Source of the DNA: Roseiarcus sp049514155
Lineage (GTDB): Bacteria > Pseudomonadota > Alphaproteobacteria > Rhizobiales > Beijerinckiaceae
Direction of reading: 5' to 3'
NCBI RefSeq assembly: GCF_049514155.1
Contig: NZ_JBEKVH010000119.1
Coordinates: 1 to 15,553 of the forward strand
DNA length: 15,553 bases
Made by a program: the position numbers and the translations under genes. This document shows, piece after piece, positions 1 to 8,077 of the stretch (position 1 is its first letter; each line of letters begins with the position of its first letter). The notes under the pieces are model-generated. The model saw only the letters and a program-made list of their open reading frames with translations. It did no database searches and had not been told where the DNA came from.

Positions 1-51
1 CGCAACCGCGGCTCGATCGCGGTCGACGACATCAACGCGCTCAAGGGCTGA
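1..51 (+). CDS. nuoK: NADH-quinone oxidoreductase subunit K, 3' end only
   Basis: The window opens inside a + strand frame that reads RNRGSIAVDDINALKG and stops at TGA 49-51. This is the conserved C-terminal tail of NuoK, a small three-helix membrane subunit of respiratory complex I in the proton-conducting arm. Seven bases separate its stop from the nuoL ATG, and nuoK-nuoL is the normal order in alphaproteobacterial nuo operons. The assignment rests on 16 residues plus position; the rest of the gene lies upstream of the window. Confidence 0.88.
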   Translation, partial: RNRGSIAVDDINALKG

Positions 52-58
52 AGGCGCC

Positions 59-2077
59 ATGTACGATCTGATCGTCTTCCTGCCGCTGCTCGGTTTCTTG
101 ATCGCCGGCCTGTTCGGCCGCCAGATCGGCGCGCGCGCCTCCGAGCTCGTCACCACCAGCCTGCTCGGCGTGAGCGCGGCTCTCTCCTGGGTCGCGTTCT
201 TCTCGGTCGCGCTCGGCCATGACGAGCAGGCGCTGATCGTCCCGGTCGCCAACTGGCTGACTTCCGGCAAGCTCGTCGTCGGCTGGGCGCTCAGGATCGA
301 CATGCTGACCGCCGTGATGCTGGTTGTGGTCGGCACCGTCTCGTTCGTCGTTCACCTCTATTCGATCGGCTACATGGCCGAGGACCCGAGCCGGCCGCGC
401 TTCTTCGCCTTTCTGTCGCTGTTCACCTTCGCCATGTTGATGCTGGTGACGGCCGACAACCTGGTGCAGATGTTCTTCGGCTGGGAAGGCGTCGGCCTCG
501 CCTCCTATCTGCTGATCGGCTTCTGGTACGAGCGGCCGTCGGCCAACGCCGCGGCGATCAAGGCCTTCGTCGTCAACCGGGTCGGCGACTTCGGCTTCGC
601 GCTCGGCATCTTCCTGCTGTTCGCGCTGACCGGCTCGGTCGGCCTCGAGCAGATCTTCGCCGCCGCGCCGGGCATGGCGGGCAAGACCATCCATCTGTGG
701 GGAATCGACTGGGATGCGCTGACCATCGTCTGCCTGCTGCTGTTCATGGGCGCGATGGGCAAGTCGGCGCAGTTTCTGCTGCACACCTGGCTGCCCGACG
801 CGATGGAGGGTCCGACTCCGGTCTCCGCCCTCATCCATGCCGCGACCATGGTCACCGCTGGGGTGTTCATGGTGGCGCGGCTTTCGCCGTTGTTCGACCT
901 CGCGCCGAACGCGCTCGCCGTGGTGACGATCGTCGGCGCGACGACGGCGTTCTTCGCCGCGACCGTCGGCCTGGTGCAGAACGACATCAAGCGGGTCATC
1001 GCCTATTCGACCTGTTCGCAGCTCGGCTACATGTTCGTCGGCCTCGGCGTCGGCGGCTACAGCCTCGGCATTTTCCACCTGTTCACCCACGCCTTCTTCA
1101 AGGCGCTGCTGTTTCTCGCCGCCGGCTCGGTCATCACGGCGATGCACCACGAGCAGGACATGCGGGCGATGGGCGGCCTGCGCAGAGAAATTCCCTTCAC
1201 CTTCTGGATGATGGTGATCGGCACGCTGGCGCTGACCGGCGTCGGCATTCCGTTCACCTCGATCGGCTTCGCCGGCTACGTCTCCAAGGACGCGATCATC
1301 GAGGCGTCCTACGCCTCGCACGGCTTCGGCGCGACCTACGCCTTCATCTGTGTCACCTTCGCCGCCGGCCTGACCTCGTTCTATTCGTGGCGGCTGGTGT
1401 TCATGACCTTCTTCGGCCAGCGCGGCGACTGGGCGGCGTCGCCGCCAGCGGTCGCCCACGGCCACGCCAATGACGACCACGCGGCCGACGTCCATGGCCA
1501 CGACGCCCACGCCGCGCACGAGTCGCCGCAGGTGATGCTGGTTCCCCTCGCCATTCTGGCGCTCGGCGCGGTCGTCGTCGGCGTCGCCTTCCGCTACTGG
1601 TTCATCGGCGGCGGCGTCGAGGGCTTCTGGAAGCACGCTCTGTTCGTCGGCGCCGACAACAAGATCCTCGAGGACATGGAGCATGTCCCGGCGCTGGTGT
1701 CGTTTCTGCCGACGCTGATGATGCTGATCGGCCTCGCCGTCGCCTATTACATGTACATGGTCGACCGCACGGCGCCGAAGGCGCTGGCCAAAGCCAATCC
1801 GGCGCTCTACCGCTTCCTGCTCAACAAGTGGTACTTCGACGAGCTCTACGACTTCCTGTTCGTGCGGCCGGCGTTCCGCATCGGCCGCGCGTTGTGGAAG
1901 GGCGGCGACGGCGCCATCATCGACGGGCTCGGCCCCGACGGCGTCTCCGCCCGCGTGCTCGACGTGACGCGCAACGTGGTCAGGTTGCAGTCGGGCTACA
2001 TCTACCATTACGCGTTCGCGATGTTGCTCGGCGTCGCTGCGTTCGCGACATGGTACCTGTTCGGGGGGATCCGCTGA
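59..2077 (+). CDS. nuoL: NADH-quinone oxidoreductase subunit L
   Basis: 672 residues. NuoL is the distal antiporter-like subunit of complex I in the inner membrane; it translocates protons and carries the long lateral helix. Family signatures are clear: WEGVGLASYLLIGFWYERP with the key glutamate at 143, MGKSAQF with the channel lysine at 235, HTWLPDAMEGPTPVSALIHA from 242, and NDIKRVIAYSTCSQLGYM with lysine 311. The protein is hydrophobic throughout. It is longer than the roughly 613-residue E. coli protein; a His/Asp/Ala-rich hydrophilic loop at about 464-490 accounts for part of this and is also seen in other alphaproteobacterial NuoL proteins. AAGG at 51-54 precedes the ATG. The stop overlaps the nuoM start by one base (TGATG), which suggests translational coupling. 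Confidence 0.97.
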   Translation: MYDLIVFLPLLGFLIAGLFGRQIGARASELVTTSLLGVSAALSWVAFFSVALGHDEQALIVPVANWLTSGKLVVGWALRIDMLTAVMLVVVGTVSFVVHLYSIGYMAEDPSRPRFFAFLSLFTFAMLMLVTADNLVQMFFGWEGVGLASYLLIGFWYERPSANAAAIKAFVVNRVGDFGFALGIFLLFALTGSVGLEQIFAAAPGMAGKTIHLWGIDWDALTIVCLLLFMGAMGKSAQFLLHTWLPDAMEGPTPVSALIHAATMVTAGVFMVARLSPLFDLAPNALAVVTIVGATTAFFAATVGLVQNDIKRVIAYSTCSQLGYMFVGLGVGGYSLGIFHLFTHAFFKALLFLAAGSVITAMHHEQDMRAMGGLRREIPFTFWMMVIGTLALTGVGIPFTSIGFAGYVSKDAIIEASYASHGFGATYAFICVTFAAGLTSFYSWRLVFMTFFGQRGDWAASPPAVAHGHANDDHAADVHGHDAHAAHESPQVMLVPLAILALGAVVVGVAFRYWFIGGGVEGFWKHALFVGADNKILEDMEHVPALVSFLPTLMMLIGLAVAYYMYMVDRTAPKALAKANPALYRFLLNKWYFDELYDFLFVRPAFRIGRALWKGGDGAIIDGLGPDGVSARVLDVTRNVVRLQSGYIYHYAFAMLLGVAAFATWYLFGGIR

Positions 2078-3579
2078 TGTCCGGCTCGTGGATCCTTTCG
2101 GGCCTGCTGGTCCTGCCGCTGATCGGCGCGCTGCTGATCCTGGTCCTGCGCGGCGAAGGCGAGGCGACGCTCAACAACGCGCGCTGGATCGCGCTGTGGA
2201 CGACGCTGATCACGTTTGTTCTCAGCGTCGTCGCCTGGGAGCGCTTCAACCCGGCCGAGCCCGGCTTCCAGCTGATCGAGCAGCACGACTGGTTCTCGCA
2301 CGTCATTCTCTACAAGCTCGGCGTCGACGGCATTTCGATCCCGTTCGTTCTGCTGACGACGTTCCTGATGCCGCTCTGCATCGCCGCCTCGTGGACGTCG
2401 ATCCAGACCCGGGTCAAGGAATACATGATCGCCTTCCTGGTGCTGGAGACGCTGATGATCGGCGTCTTCGTCGCCCTCGACCTGGTGCTGTTCTACCTGT
2501 TCTTCGAGGGCGGCTTGATCCCGATGTTCCTGATCATCGGTGTCTGGGGCGGCAAGCGGCGCGTCTACGCGGCGTTCAAGTTCTTCCTCTACACGCTGAC
2601 CGGCTCGCTGCTGATGCTGCTGGCGATCATGACGATGTACTGGACGGCGGGAACGACCGACATCGAGGCGCTGCTGCGCTTCCCCTTCACCGCGGCGATG
2701 CAGAAGTGGCTGTGGCTCGGCTTCTTCGCTTCCTTCGCGGTGAAGATGCCGATGTGGCCGGTGCACACCTGGCTGCCCGATGCGCATGTCGAAGCGCCGA
2801 CCGCGGGCTCGGTGATCCTGGCCGGCATCCTGCTGAAGATGGGCGGTTACGGGTTCATCCGCTTCTCGCTGCCGATGTTCCCGGTCGCCAGCGCGAATTT
2901 CGCGCCGTTGATCTACGCCTTGTCGATCATCGCGATCGTTTACACCTCGCTGGTGGCGCTGGTGCAGGAGGACATGAAGAAGCTGATCGCCTATTCGTCG
3001 GTCGCCCATATGGGCTTCGTGACGATGGGCCTGTTCGCCGCCAACACGCAGGGCGTGCAGGGCGCGGTCTACCAGATGGTGAGCCACGGCCTCGTCTCCG
3101 CCGCGCTGTTCCTCTGTGTCGGCGTTGTCTACGACCGCATGCACACCCGCGACATTTCCGCCTACGGCGGCCTTGTGCAGCGCATGCCGCGCTACGCCGT
3201 CGCCTTCATGGTGTTCACGCTGGCCAATGTCGGCCTGCCGGGCACCTCGGGTTTCATCGGCGAGTTCCTGACCCTGATCGGCGCATTCCAGGCCAACGCG
3301 TGGGTCGCGCTGATCGCGACGACCGGCGTCATCCTGTCGGCGTGCTACGCGCTCTACCTGTATCGCCGGGTCATCTTCGGCGTGCTGGAGAAGCCGAGCC
3401 TCGCCGGCATCGTCGACCTGTCGGGGCGCGAGATCGCGGTGCTCGCGCCGCTGCTGGTCCTGACGATCTATTACGGCGTCCATCCGCAGCCGATCATCGA
3501 CGCCAGCGCCGCCTCGATCGACTCCCTGCTCAAGGGCGTCGAACAGGCGCTGGCGTTGACCAAGACCGCGGGACTCTGA
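2077..3579 (+). CDS. nuoM: NADH-quinone oxidoreductase subunit M
   Basis: 500 residues, close to the 509 of E. coli NuoM. It is the second antiporter-like proton-pumping subunit of complex I, an integral inner-membrane protein. Diagnostic motifs are FFEGGLIPMFLIIGVWGG with the essential glutamate at 144, FAVKMPMWPVHTWLPDAH with the channel lysine at about 223, VEAPTAGSVILAGILLKMGGYG, and DMKKLIAYSSVAHMGF. I place the start at ATG 2077, sharing its A with the nuoL stop, because MSGSWILSGLLVLPLIGALL is a normal NuoM N-terminus. The frame stays open for 83 codons upstream, but that stretch is an Arg-rich translation of nuoL. A G-rich stretch at 2063-2068 may serve as the ribosome binding site. 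Confidence 0.97.
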   Translation: MSGSWILSGLLVLPLIGALLILVLRGEGEATLNNARWIALWTTLITFVLSVVAWERFNPAEPGFQLIEQHDWFSHVILYKLGVDGISIPFVLLTTFLMPLCIAASWTSIQTRVKEYMIAFLVLETLMIGVFVALDLVLFYLFFEGGLIPMFLIIGVWGGKRRVYAAFKFFLYTLTGSLLMLLAIMTMYWTAGTTDIEALLRFPFTAAMQKWLWLGFFASFAVKMPMWPVHTWLPDAHVEAPTAGSVILAGILLKMGGYGFIRFSLPMFPVASANFAPLIYALSIIAIVYTSLVALVQEDMKKLIAYSSVAHMGFVTMGLFAANTQGVQGAVYQMVSHGLVSAALFLCVGVVYDRMHTRDISAYGGLVQRMPRYAVAFMVFTLANVGLPGTSGFIGEFLTLIGAFQANAWVALIATTGVILSACYALYLYRRVIFGVLEKPSLAGIVDLSGREIAVLAPLLVLTIYYGVHPQPIIDASAASIDSLLKGVEQALALTKTAGL

Positions 3580-3609
3580 AGGCGAAGCGCAGCTAGGGAA
3601 CGACGCAAC

Positions 3610-5043
3610 ATGAACGTGACGGCTCTCTCGCTCCCCGTCGTACTGCCCGAGGCGATCGTCGCCGCCGGCGTGCTGGCGCTGATCTTTTTCGGCGCCTTGC
3701 GCGGCGAACGGACGCAAGGACTGGTCGCCGAGATCGCCGTCGCGCTGCTGGCCGCGGCGCTGGCGGTGGTCGTCGCCGACCAGCGCGAGGCGGCGGCGAC
3801 CTTCTTCGGCGCCTTCGTCGACGATCCGTTCAGCCGGTTCATGAAAGCCCTGGCGTTGATCGGCTCGCTGGTCACGCTGCTGCTGTCGATCGACTTCATG
3901 CGCAACGAGAAGATCGGCGGCTTCGAGTTCCCGGTGCTCATCCTGCTGGCGACCCTCGGCATGATGATGCTGATTTCGGCCGGCGACTTCATCGCCCTCT
4001 ATCTCGGCCTCGAGCTGATGAGCCTGTCGCTGTACGTCATCGCCGCTTATCGCCGCAACGACCTGCGCGCTTCCGAGGCGGGGCTCAAATATTTCGTCCT
4101 CGGCGCGCTGTCGTCGGGCATGCTGCTCTATGGCGCGTCGCTGGTCTACGGCTACGCCGGCACGGTTTCGTTCACCGGGACAGCCGCGGCGCTGCACGGC
4201 CATGGCAGCCTCGGCGTCGTCTTCGGCCTCGCCTTCGTGCTTGCCGGCCTCGCCTTCAAGATCTCGGCGGTGCCGTTCCACATGTGGACGCCCGACGTCT
4301 ATGAAGGCGCGCCGACCCCGGTGACGACATTCTTCGCCTCGGCGCCGAAGATGGCGGCGATGGCGATCTTGGTGCGCGTCGCCATCGTCGCGTTTCCTGG
4401 CGTCTCGGCCGACTGGCGCGAGATCGTCACCTTCATTTCGATCGCCTCGATGGCGCTCGGCTCCTTCGCCGCCATCGGCCAGACCAACATCAAGCGGCTG
4501 ATGGCCTATTCGTCGATCGGCCATATGGGCTTCGCGCTGGTCGGCCTCGCCGCCGGTACGGTCGAGGGCGCGCATGGCGTCATCATTTATATGGCGATCT
4601 ATCTGGCGATGACGCTCGGCACGTTCGCTGGCATCCTGTCGATGCGGCGCGACGGCGCCTACGTCGAAGACATCGCCGATCTCGCCGGGCTGGCGCGCAC
4701 CAACGCGCCGATGGCGTTCTTCCTCGGCGCGATGATGTTCTCGCTCGCCGGCGTGCCGCCGCTCGCCGGCTTCTTCGCCAAGTTCTACGTCTTCGCCGCC
4801 GCGATGAAGGCCGACCTCTACTGGCTCGCCGTCATCGGCGTGCTGCTCAGCGCGGTCAGCGCCTACTACTATTTGCGCATCGTCAAGATCATGTATTTCG
4901 ACGAGCCGGCCAAGGCGTTCGATCGTCCCGGCTCGGCGGCGCGGGTCGTGCTCGCGCTGTCGACCGCGGTCGTCATCTTCTACGCGTTCGCGCCCGCGCC
5001 GTTGACCGATGCTGCGATGGCCGCGGCGAAGTCGCTGTTTTGA
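3610..5043 (+). CDS. nuoN: NADH-quinone oxidoreductase subunit N
   Basis: 477 residues, a usual length for NuoN, the antiporter-like subunit nearest the quinone module of complex I. Visible landmarks are YLGLELMSLSLYVIAAYRR with glutamate 135, AFKISAVPFHMWTPDVYEG with lysine 217, APTPVTTFFASAPKMA, and NIKRLMAYSSIGHMGF. Hydrophobic segments span the whole protein. AGGGAA at 3595-3600 lies nine bases before the ATG. The 30-base gap after nuoM shows no terminator, so transcription should continue through. The final codons overlap the TTG start of birA by four bases (TTGA). Confidence 0.97.
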   Translation: MNVTALSLPVVLPEAIVAAGVLALIFFGALRGERTQGLVAEIAVALLAAALAVVVADQREAAATFFGAFVDDPFSRFMKALALIGSLVTLLLSIDFMRNEKIGGFEFPVLILLATLGMMMLISAGDFIALYLGLELMSLSLYVIAAYRRNDLRASEAGLKYFVLGALSSGMLLYGASLVYGYAGTVSFTGTAAALHGHGSLGVVFGLAFVLAGLAFKISAVPFHMWTPDVYEGAPTPVTTFFASAPKMAAMAILVRVAIVAFPGVSADWREIVTFISIASMALGSFAAIGQTNIKRLMAYSSIGHMGFALVGLAAGTVEGAHGVIIYMAIYLAMTLGTFAGILSMRRDGAYVEDIADLAGLARTNAPMAFFLGAMMFSLAGVPPLAGFFAKFYVFAAAMKADLYWLAVIGVLLSAVSAYYYLRIVKIMYFDEPAKAFDRPGSAARVVLALSTAVVIFYAFAPAPLTDAAMAAAKSLF

Positions 5044-5852
5044 ACGCAATCGATTTTCAGGCCGACCCCAAGCCGCTGTTCGCCGGCTGGCGGGTCGCCC
5101 GGTTCGCGCGCGTCGGGTCGACCAACGACGAAGCGCGCCGTTCGGCGCTCGCCGGCGACGCGGGCCGGCTGTGGGTCGTCGCCGAGGAGCAGACCCATGG
5201 GCGCGGCCGCAAGGGCCGCTTCTGGAGCTCGCCGCCGGGCAATCTCTACGCCAGCGCGCTCGTGGTCGATCCCTGTCCGCCGGCGCTCGCGCCGCAGATC
5301 GGCTTCGTCGCCGGCGTCGCGCTCGCCCAAGCGGTCGAAGATCTCGGCGGCGTCGGCTTCGGCCTGAAATGGCCGAACGACCTGATGTGGCGCGGGGCCA
5401 AGATCGCCGGCCTGCTCGCCGAGGGCGTGACGACGCCCGACCGCCGGCTCGCCTGCATCGTCGGCATCGGCGTGAACTGCGTCAGCGCGCCCGACGGCCT
5501 CGACTATCCGGCCGCCTCGCTCGGCGACGCGCTCACGCAGACGGCCTCGGCCGAAACTTTGTTCGTCCGGCTGGCGACGCGCTTCCACGAGGCGCTCGGC
5601 CTGTGGGCGCGCGGCGCTGGCTTCGCCGCCATCCGCGCCCTATGGCTCGCCGGCGCGGCGGGGCTCGGCGGGCCGATCCGCGTCGCCGATCCGCGCGGCG
5701 CGCGCGAAGGCGCGTTCGAGGGGCTCGACGAGGGCGGGCGGCTGCTGCTGCGCACCCCGGCGGGCGTCGAGACGATCGAAGCGGCCGATCTTTATCTAGC
5801 GCCGACAGCCGAACGCATTGGGGCGGGCGGCGAGGAAAGCCTGCGATCATGA
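5040..5852 (+). CDS. birA: Biotin-[acetyl-CoA-carboxylase] ligase, short form without HTH domain
   Basis: 270 residues. The enzyme makes biotinyl-5'-AMP and transfers biotin to the lysine of carboxylase carrier proteins in the cytosol. Family motifs are GSTNDEAR at 26-33, the nucleotide/biotin loop GRGRKGRFW at 54-62, KWPND at 110-114, the conserved lysine 121 in AKIAGLLAEG, and GIGVNC. No N-terminal winged helix is present, so this is a monofunctional ligase rather than the E. coli ligase-repressor. I use the TTG at 5040 as start because MNAIDFQADPKPLFAGW gives a natural N-terminus and it overlaps the nuoN stop, implying translation by re-initiation. The 3' end overlaps rnj as ATGA. nuoN-birA-rnj is a recurrent alphaproteobacterial order. 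Confidence 0.93.
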   Translation: MNAIDFQADPKPLFAGWRVARFARVGSTNDEARRSALAGDAGRLWVVAEEQTHGRGRKGRFWSSPPGNLYASALVVDPCPPALAPQIGFVAGVALAQAVEDLGGVGFGLKWPNDLMWRGAKIAGLLAEGVTTPDRRLACIVGIGVNCVSAPDGLDYPAASLGDALTQTASAETLFVRLATRFHEALGLWARGAGFAAIRALWLAGAAGLGGPIRVADPRGAREGAFEGLDEGGRLLLRTPAGVETIEAADLYLAPTAERIGAGGEESLRS

Positions 5853-7516
5853 GCGACGCCAACGAACTGGTTTTTGCCCCGCTTGGCGGTCTCGGCGAGA
5901 TCGGCATGAATTGCGCGCTCTACGGCTTCGGCCCGCCGCGCGGCCGCAAATGGCTGATGGTCGACGTCGGTCTCGCCTTCGCCGGCGAGGACATGCCCGG
6001 CGTCGATCTGCTGATGCCCGACATCGCCTTCATCGAGAAGGCGAAGAAGGATCTGGTCGGCATCGTCGTCACCCACGCCCACGAGGATCACATCGGCGCG
6101 CTGGCCGAGCTGTGGCCGCGGCTCGGCGCGCCGGTCTATATGACGCGCTTCTCCGCCGGGCTCGCCGAGGCGCGCCGCCTGTCCGAGCCGGGCGCGCCCA
6201 AGATCCCGATCACAATCGTCGCGCCGGGCAGCCGGGTCGCCATCGGCCCGTTCGACGTCGAGTTCGTTCCCGTCGCCCATTCGATTCCCGATAGCTGCGC
6301 GCTGGCGATTCGCACGTCGGCCGGCGTCGTCGTCCATACCGGCGACTGGAAGATCGACCCGACGCCGCCGATCGGCGCACCGACCGACGAGCGCCGTCTG
6401 CGCGAAATCGGCGCGGAGGGCGTGCTGGCGCTGATCTGCGACTCGACCAACGTGCTGCGCGACGGAACCAGTCCTTCGGAGGCCGCCGTCGCGGCGACGC
6501 TCGCCGAATTGGCGCGCGGAACGCAAGGCCGCGTCTTCGTCACCACCTTCGCCTCGAACGTCGCGCGGCTGCGCGCCGCGGCCGAAGCCGGCTTCGCCGC
6601 CGGGCGGCAGGTGGTGGCGCTCGGCCGCGCGATGGAGCGCGTCGTCGCGGTGGCGCGCGAATGCGGCTATTTCGACGGCGTGCCGGCGCTGCTCGGCCCG
6701 GATCGGCTCGACCGCCTGCCGCGCGACAAGATTCTCGCGCTCGCCACCGGCAGCCAGGGCGAACCGCGCGCCGCGCTGGCGCGCCTCGCGCTCGACGAGC
6801 GCGTCGGCTCGACCCTCACCGCGGGCGACCGCGTCATCTTCTCCTCGCGCACCATTCCCGGCAACGAGAAGGCGGTCGGCAGAATCGTCAATGCGCTGGC
6901 CAAGCAGGGAATCGAGATCGTCACCGACCGCACCCATCTCGTCCATGTCTCCGGCCATCCGCGGCGCGGCGAACTCGCTCAGCTTTACGACTGGCTGAAG
7001 CCGAAGATCGCCGTACCGGCGCATGGCGAGCCGTTGCATCTCTCCGAACACGCGGCTTTTGCGCGCGCCCAAGGCGTCGGCGAGGTGGTGCGGGCCTACA
7101 ACGGCGACGTGGTGCGGCTGTCGCCCGGCGAAGCGCGCGTCATCGCCCGCGTCGACCATGGGCGGATCATGAAGGACGGCGCGATCCTGCTGCCGCCGAC
7201 CGACGATTGCGTCGCCCAGCGGCGCAAGCTCGCCTTCGCCGGCGTGGTGTCGATCGCGCTCGCCTTGACCGCGAAGGGCGAGATGGCAGGCGACCCGGAC
7301 GTGCTGATCGCCGGCTTGCCGAAGAGCACCCGCGACGGAGCGGGGATCGACGCGGCGATCGACGCGGCGATCTTCGAGACGTTCGAGAGCCTGCCGCGCG
7401 CCAAGCGACGCGACCCCGATGTCGTCTGCGGCGCGGTCGAGCGCGCGGTGCGCAACACGGTCGATGCGCTGTGGGGCAAGAAGCCGATGGTGCACGTGCT
7501 GATCGTCGAGGTGTAG
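5849..7516 (+). CDS. rnj: Ribonuclease J (metallo-beta-lactamase/beta-CASP RNase)
   Basis: 555 residues, the normal size for RNase J, a cytosolic 5'-3' exo- and endoribonuclease used in mRNA turnover and rRNA maturation. The metallo-beta-lactamase core is intact: HxHxDH as THAHEDHIGA (H76, H78, D80, H81), H144 in VAHSIPDS, and HTGDWKID (H163, D166). The beta-CASP part ends with HVSGHPRRGEL (H366, H370) and VPAHGE (H392), followed by a C-terminal domain. ATG 5849 overlaps the birA stop as ATGA and is preceded by GAGGAAAG (5832-5839) at nine bases, so I do not accept the longer open frame reaching back to 5009. Together with birA it appears to form the 3' part of the nuo transcription unit. Confidence 0.95.
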   Translation: MSDANELVFAPLGGLGEIGMNCALYGFGPPRGRKWLMVDVGLAFAGEDMPGVDLLMPDIAFIEKAKKDLVGIVVTHAHEDHIGALAELWPRLGAPVYMTRFSAGLAEARRLSEPGAPKIPITIVAPGSRVAIGPFDVEFVPVAHSIPDSCALAIRTSAGVVVHTGDWKIDPTPPIGAPTDERRLREIGAEGVLALICDSTNVLRDGTSPSEAAVAATLAELARGTQGRVFVTTFASNVARLRAAAEAGFAAGRQVVALGRAMERVVAVARECGYFDGVPALLGPDRLDRLPRDKILALATGSQGEPRAALARLALDERVGSTLTAGDRVIFSSRTIPGNEKAVGRIVNALAKQGIEIVTDRTHLVHVSGHPRRGELAQLYDWLKPKIAVPAHGEPLHLSEHAAFARAQGVGEVVRAYNGDVVRLSPGEARVIARVDHGRIMKDGAILLPPTDDCVAQRRKLAFAGVVSIALALTAKGEMAGDPDVLIAGLPKSTRDGAGIDAAIDAAIFETFESLPRAKRRDPDVVCGAVERAVRNTVDALWGKKPMVHVLIVEV

Positions 7517-7527
7517 CGAAATCGAGT

Positions 7528-7567
7528 CCCTTCTCCCCGCTTGCGGGGAGAAGGTTAGGATGAGGGG
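7528..7567 (+). repeat. REP-type palindrome, copy 1 (forward)
   Basis: A perfect 12-bp inverted repeat (7529-7540 with 7543-7554, TT at the centre) is followed by GGATGAGGGG (7558-7567). The core CCTTCTCC(C)CGC and the GGATGAGGG tail match copy 3 at 14110-14158, so they belong to one family. It starts 11 bases after the rnj stop and could also act as an mRNA 3' stabiliser, but no T-run follows, so it is not a standard intrinsic terminator. Confidence 0.8.
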
Positions 7568-7605
7568 CGAGGCGGTTGGCCGCTGCACTTGGGCCAATCT
7601 CCCGG

Positions 7606-7646
7606 CCCCTCGCCCCAGCCCTTTCCCCGCAAGCGGGGAGAGGGGG
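7606..7646 (-). repeat. REP-type palindrome, copy 2 (inverted)
   Basis: This is an inverted relative of copy 1: a stem of 7619-7630 with 7633-7644 (one G-T mismatch) preceded by CCCCTCGCCCC, the degenerate complement of the GGATGAGGGG tail. Inner segments 7564-7572 and 7608-7616 are perfectly complementary, and so are TTGGCC (7576-7581) and GGCCAA (7592-7597). The two copies therefore form a BIME-like unit able to fold into a branched structure between rnj and mce. Confidence 0.75.
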
Positions 7647-7666
7647 CGCGTTCATTGGGGGGAGTC

Positions 7667-8071
7667 ATGATCGGACGCCTGAATCATGTCGCTGTCGCCG
7701 TGCCCGATCTGGCGGCGGCGGCGGCGCGCTATCGCGACGCGCTCGGCGCGCGCGTATCGCAACCTCAAGCGCTGCCCGAGCATGGCGTGACGGTGGTGTT
7801 CGTCGAATTGCCGAATACGAAGATCGAGCTGCTCGAGCCGCTCGGCGCAGCCTCGCCGATCGCCAAGTTCCTCGAAAAGAATCCCGACGGCGGCATGCAC
7901 CACCTGTGCTTCGAGGTCGACGACATCCTGACGGCGCGCGACGCGCTGAAGGCCTCCGGCGCGCGCGTGCTCGGCGACGGCGCGCCGAAGATCGGCGCCC
8001 ACGGCAAGCCGGTGCTGTTCCTCCATCCCAAGGATTTCACCGGGACGCTGATCGAGCTCGAGCAGGCTTAG
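7667..8071 (+). CDS. mce: Methylmalonyl-CoA epimerase
   Basis: 134 residues, glyoxalase/VOC fold. It interconverts (R)- and (S)-methylmalonyl-CoA, linking propionyl-CoA carboxylation (a biotin enzyme, hence a loose link to birA) to methylmalonyl-CoA mutase. Visible family features are MIGRLNHVAVAVPDL with metal-ligand H7, PEHGVTVVFVELPNTKIELL, GGMHHLCFEVDD with H78, LGDGAPKIGAHGKPVLFLHPKDF, and the terminal GTLIELEQ with E130. ATG 7667 is chosen because it yields the conserved N-terminus; upstream codons read through the repeat. GGGGGGAG ends two bases before the ATG, an unusually short spacing. The gene is separated from rnj by the paired REP elements and ends six bases from a convergent gene. 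Confidence 0.94.
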   Translation: MIGRLNHVAVAVPDLAAAAARYRDALGARVSQPQALPEHGVTVVFVELPNTKIELLEPLGAASPIAKFLEKNPDGGMHHLCFEVDDILTARDALKASGARVLGDGAPKIGAHGKPVLFLHPKDFTGTLIELEQA

Positions 8072-8077
8072 TCGGGG

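Noticed and set aside
2008..5049. A 1013-codon open frame on the - strand opposite nuoM and nuoN (and a 655-codon one opposite nuoL, 41-2008)
   Set aside because: Both mirror real, well-conserved membrane protein genes in G+C-rich DNA. The translations are Arg/Asp/His/Gln-rich without any recognisable domain, as expected of antisense shadows.
5009..5848. An N-terminal extension of RNase J by 280 codons
   Set aside because: The extension is an Arg-rich translation of birA in another frame; ATG 5849 has a good ribosome binding site and yields the normal family length.
5792..7597. A 601-codon - strand open frame opposite rnj, and a 501-codon one at 9704-11209 opposite the cyclase gene
   Set aside because: Same shadow composition, no start signal, and the opposite strand carries complete conserved enzymes.
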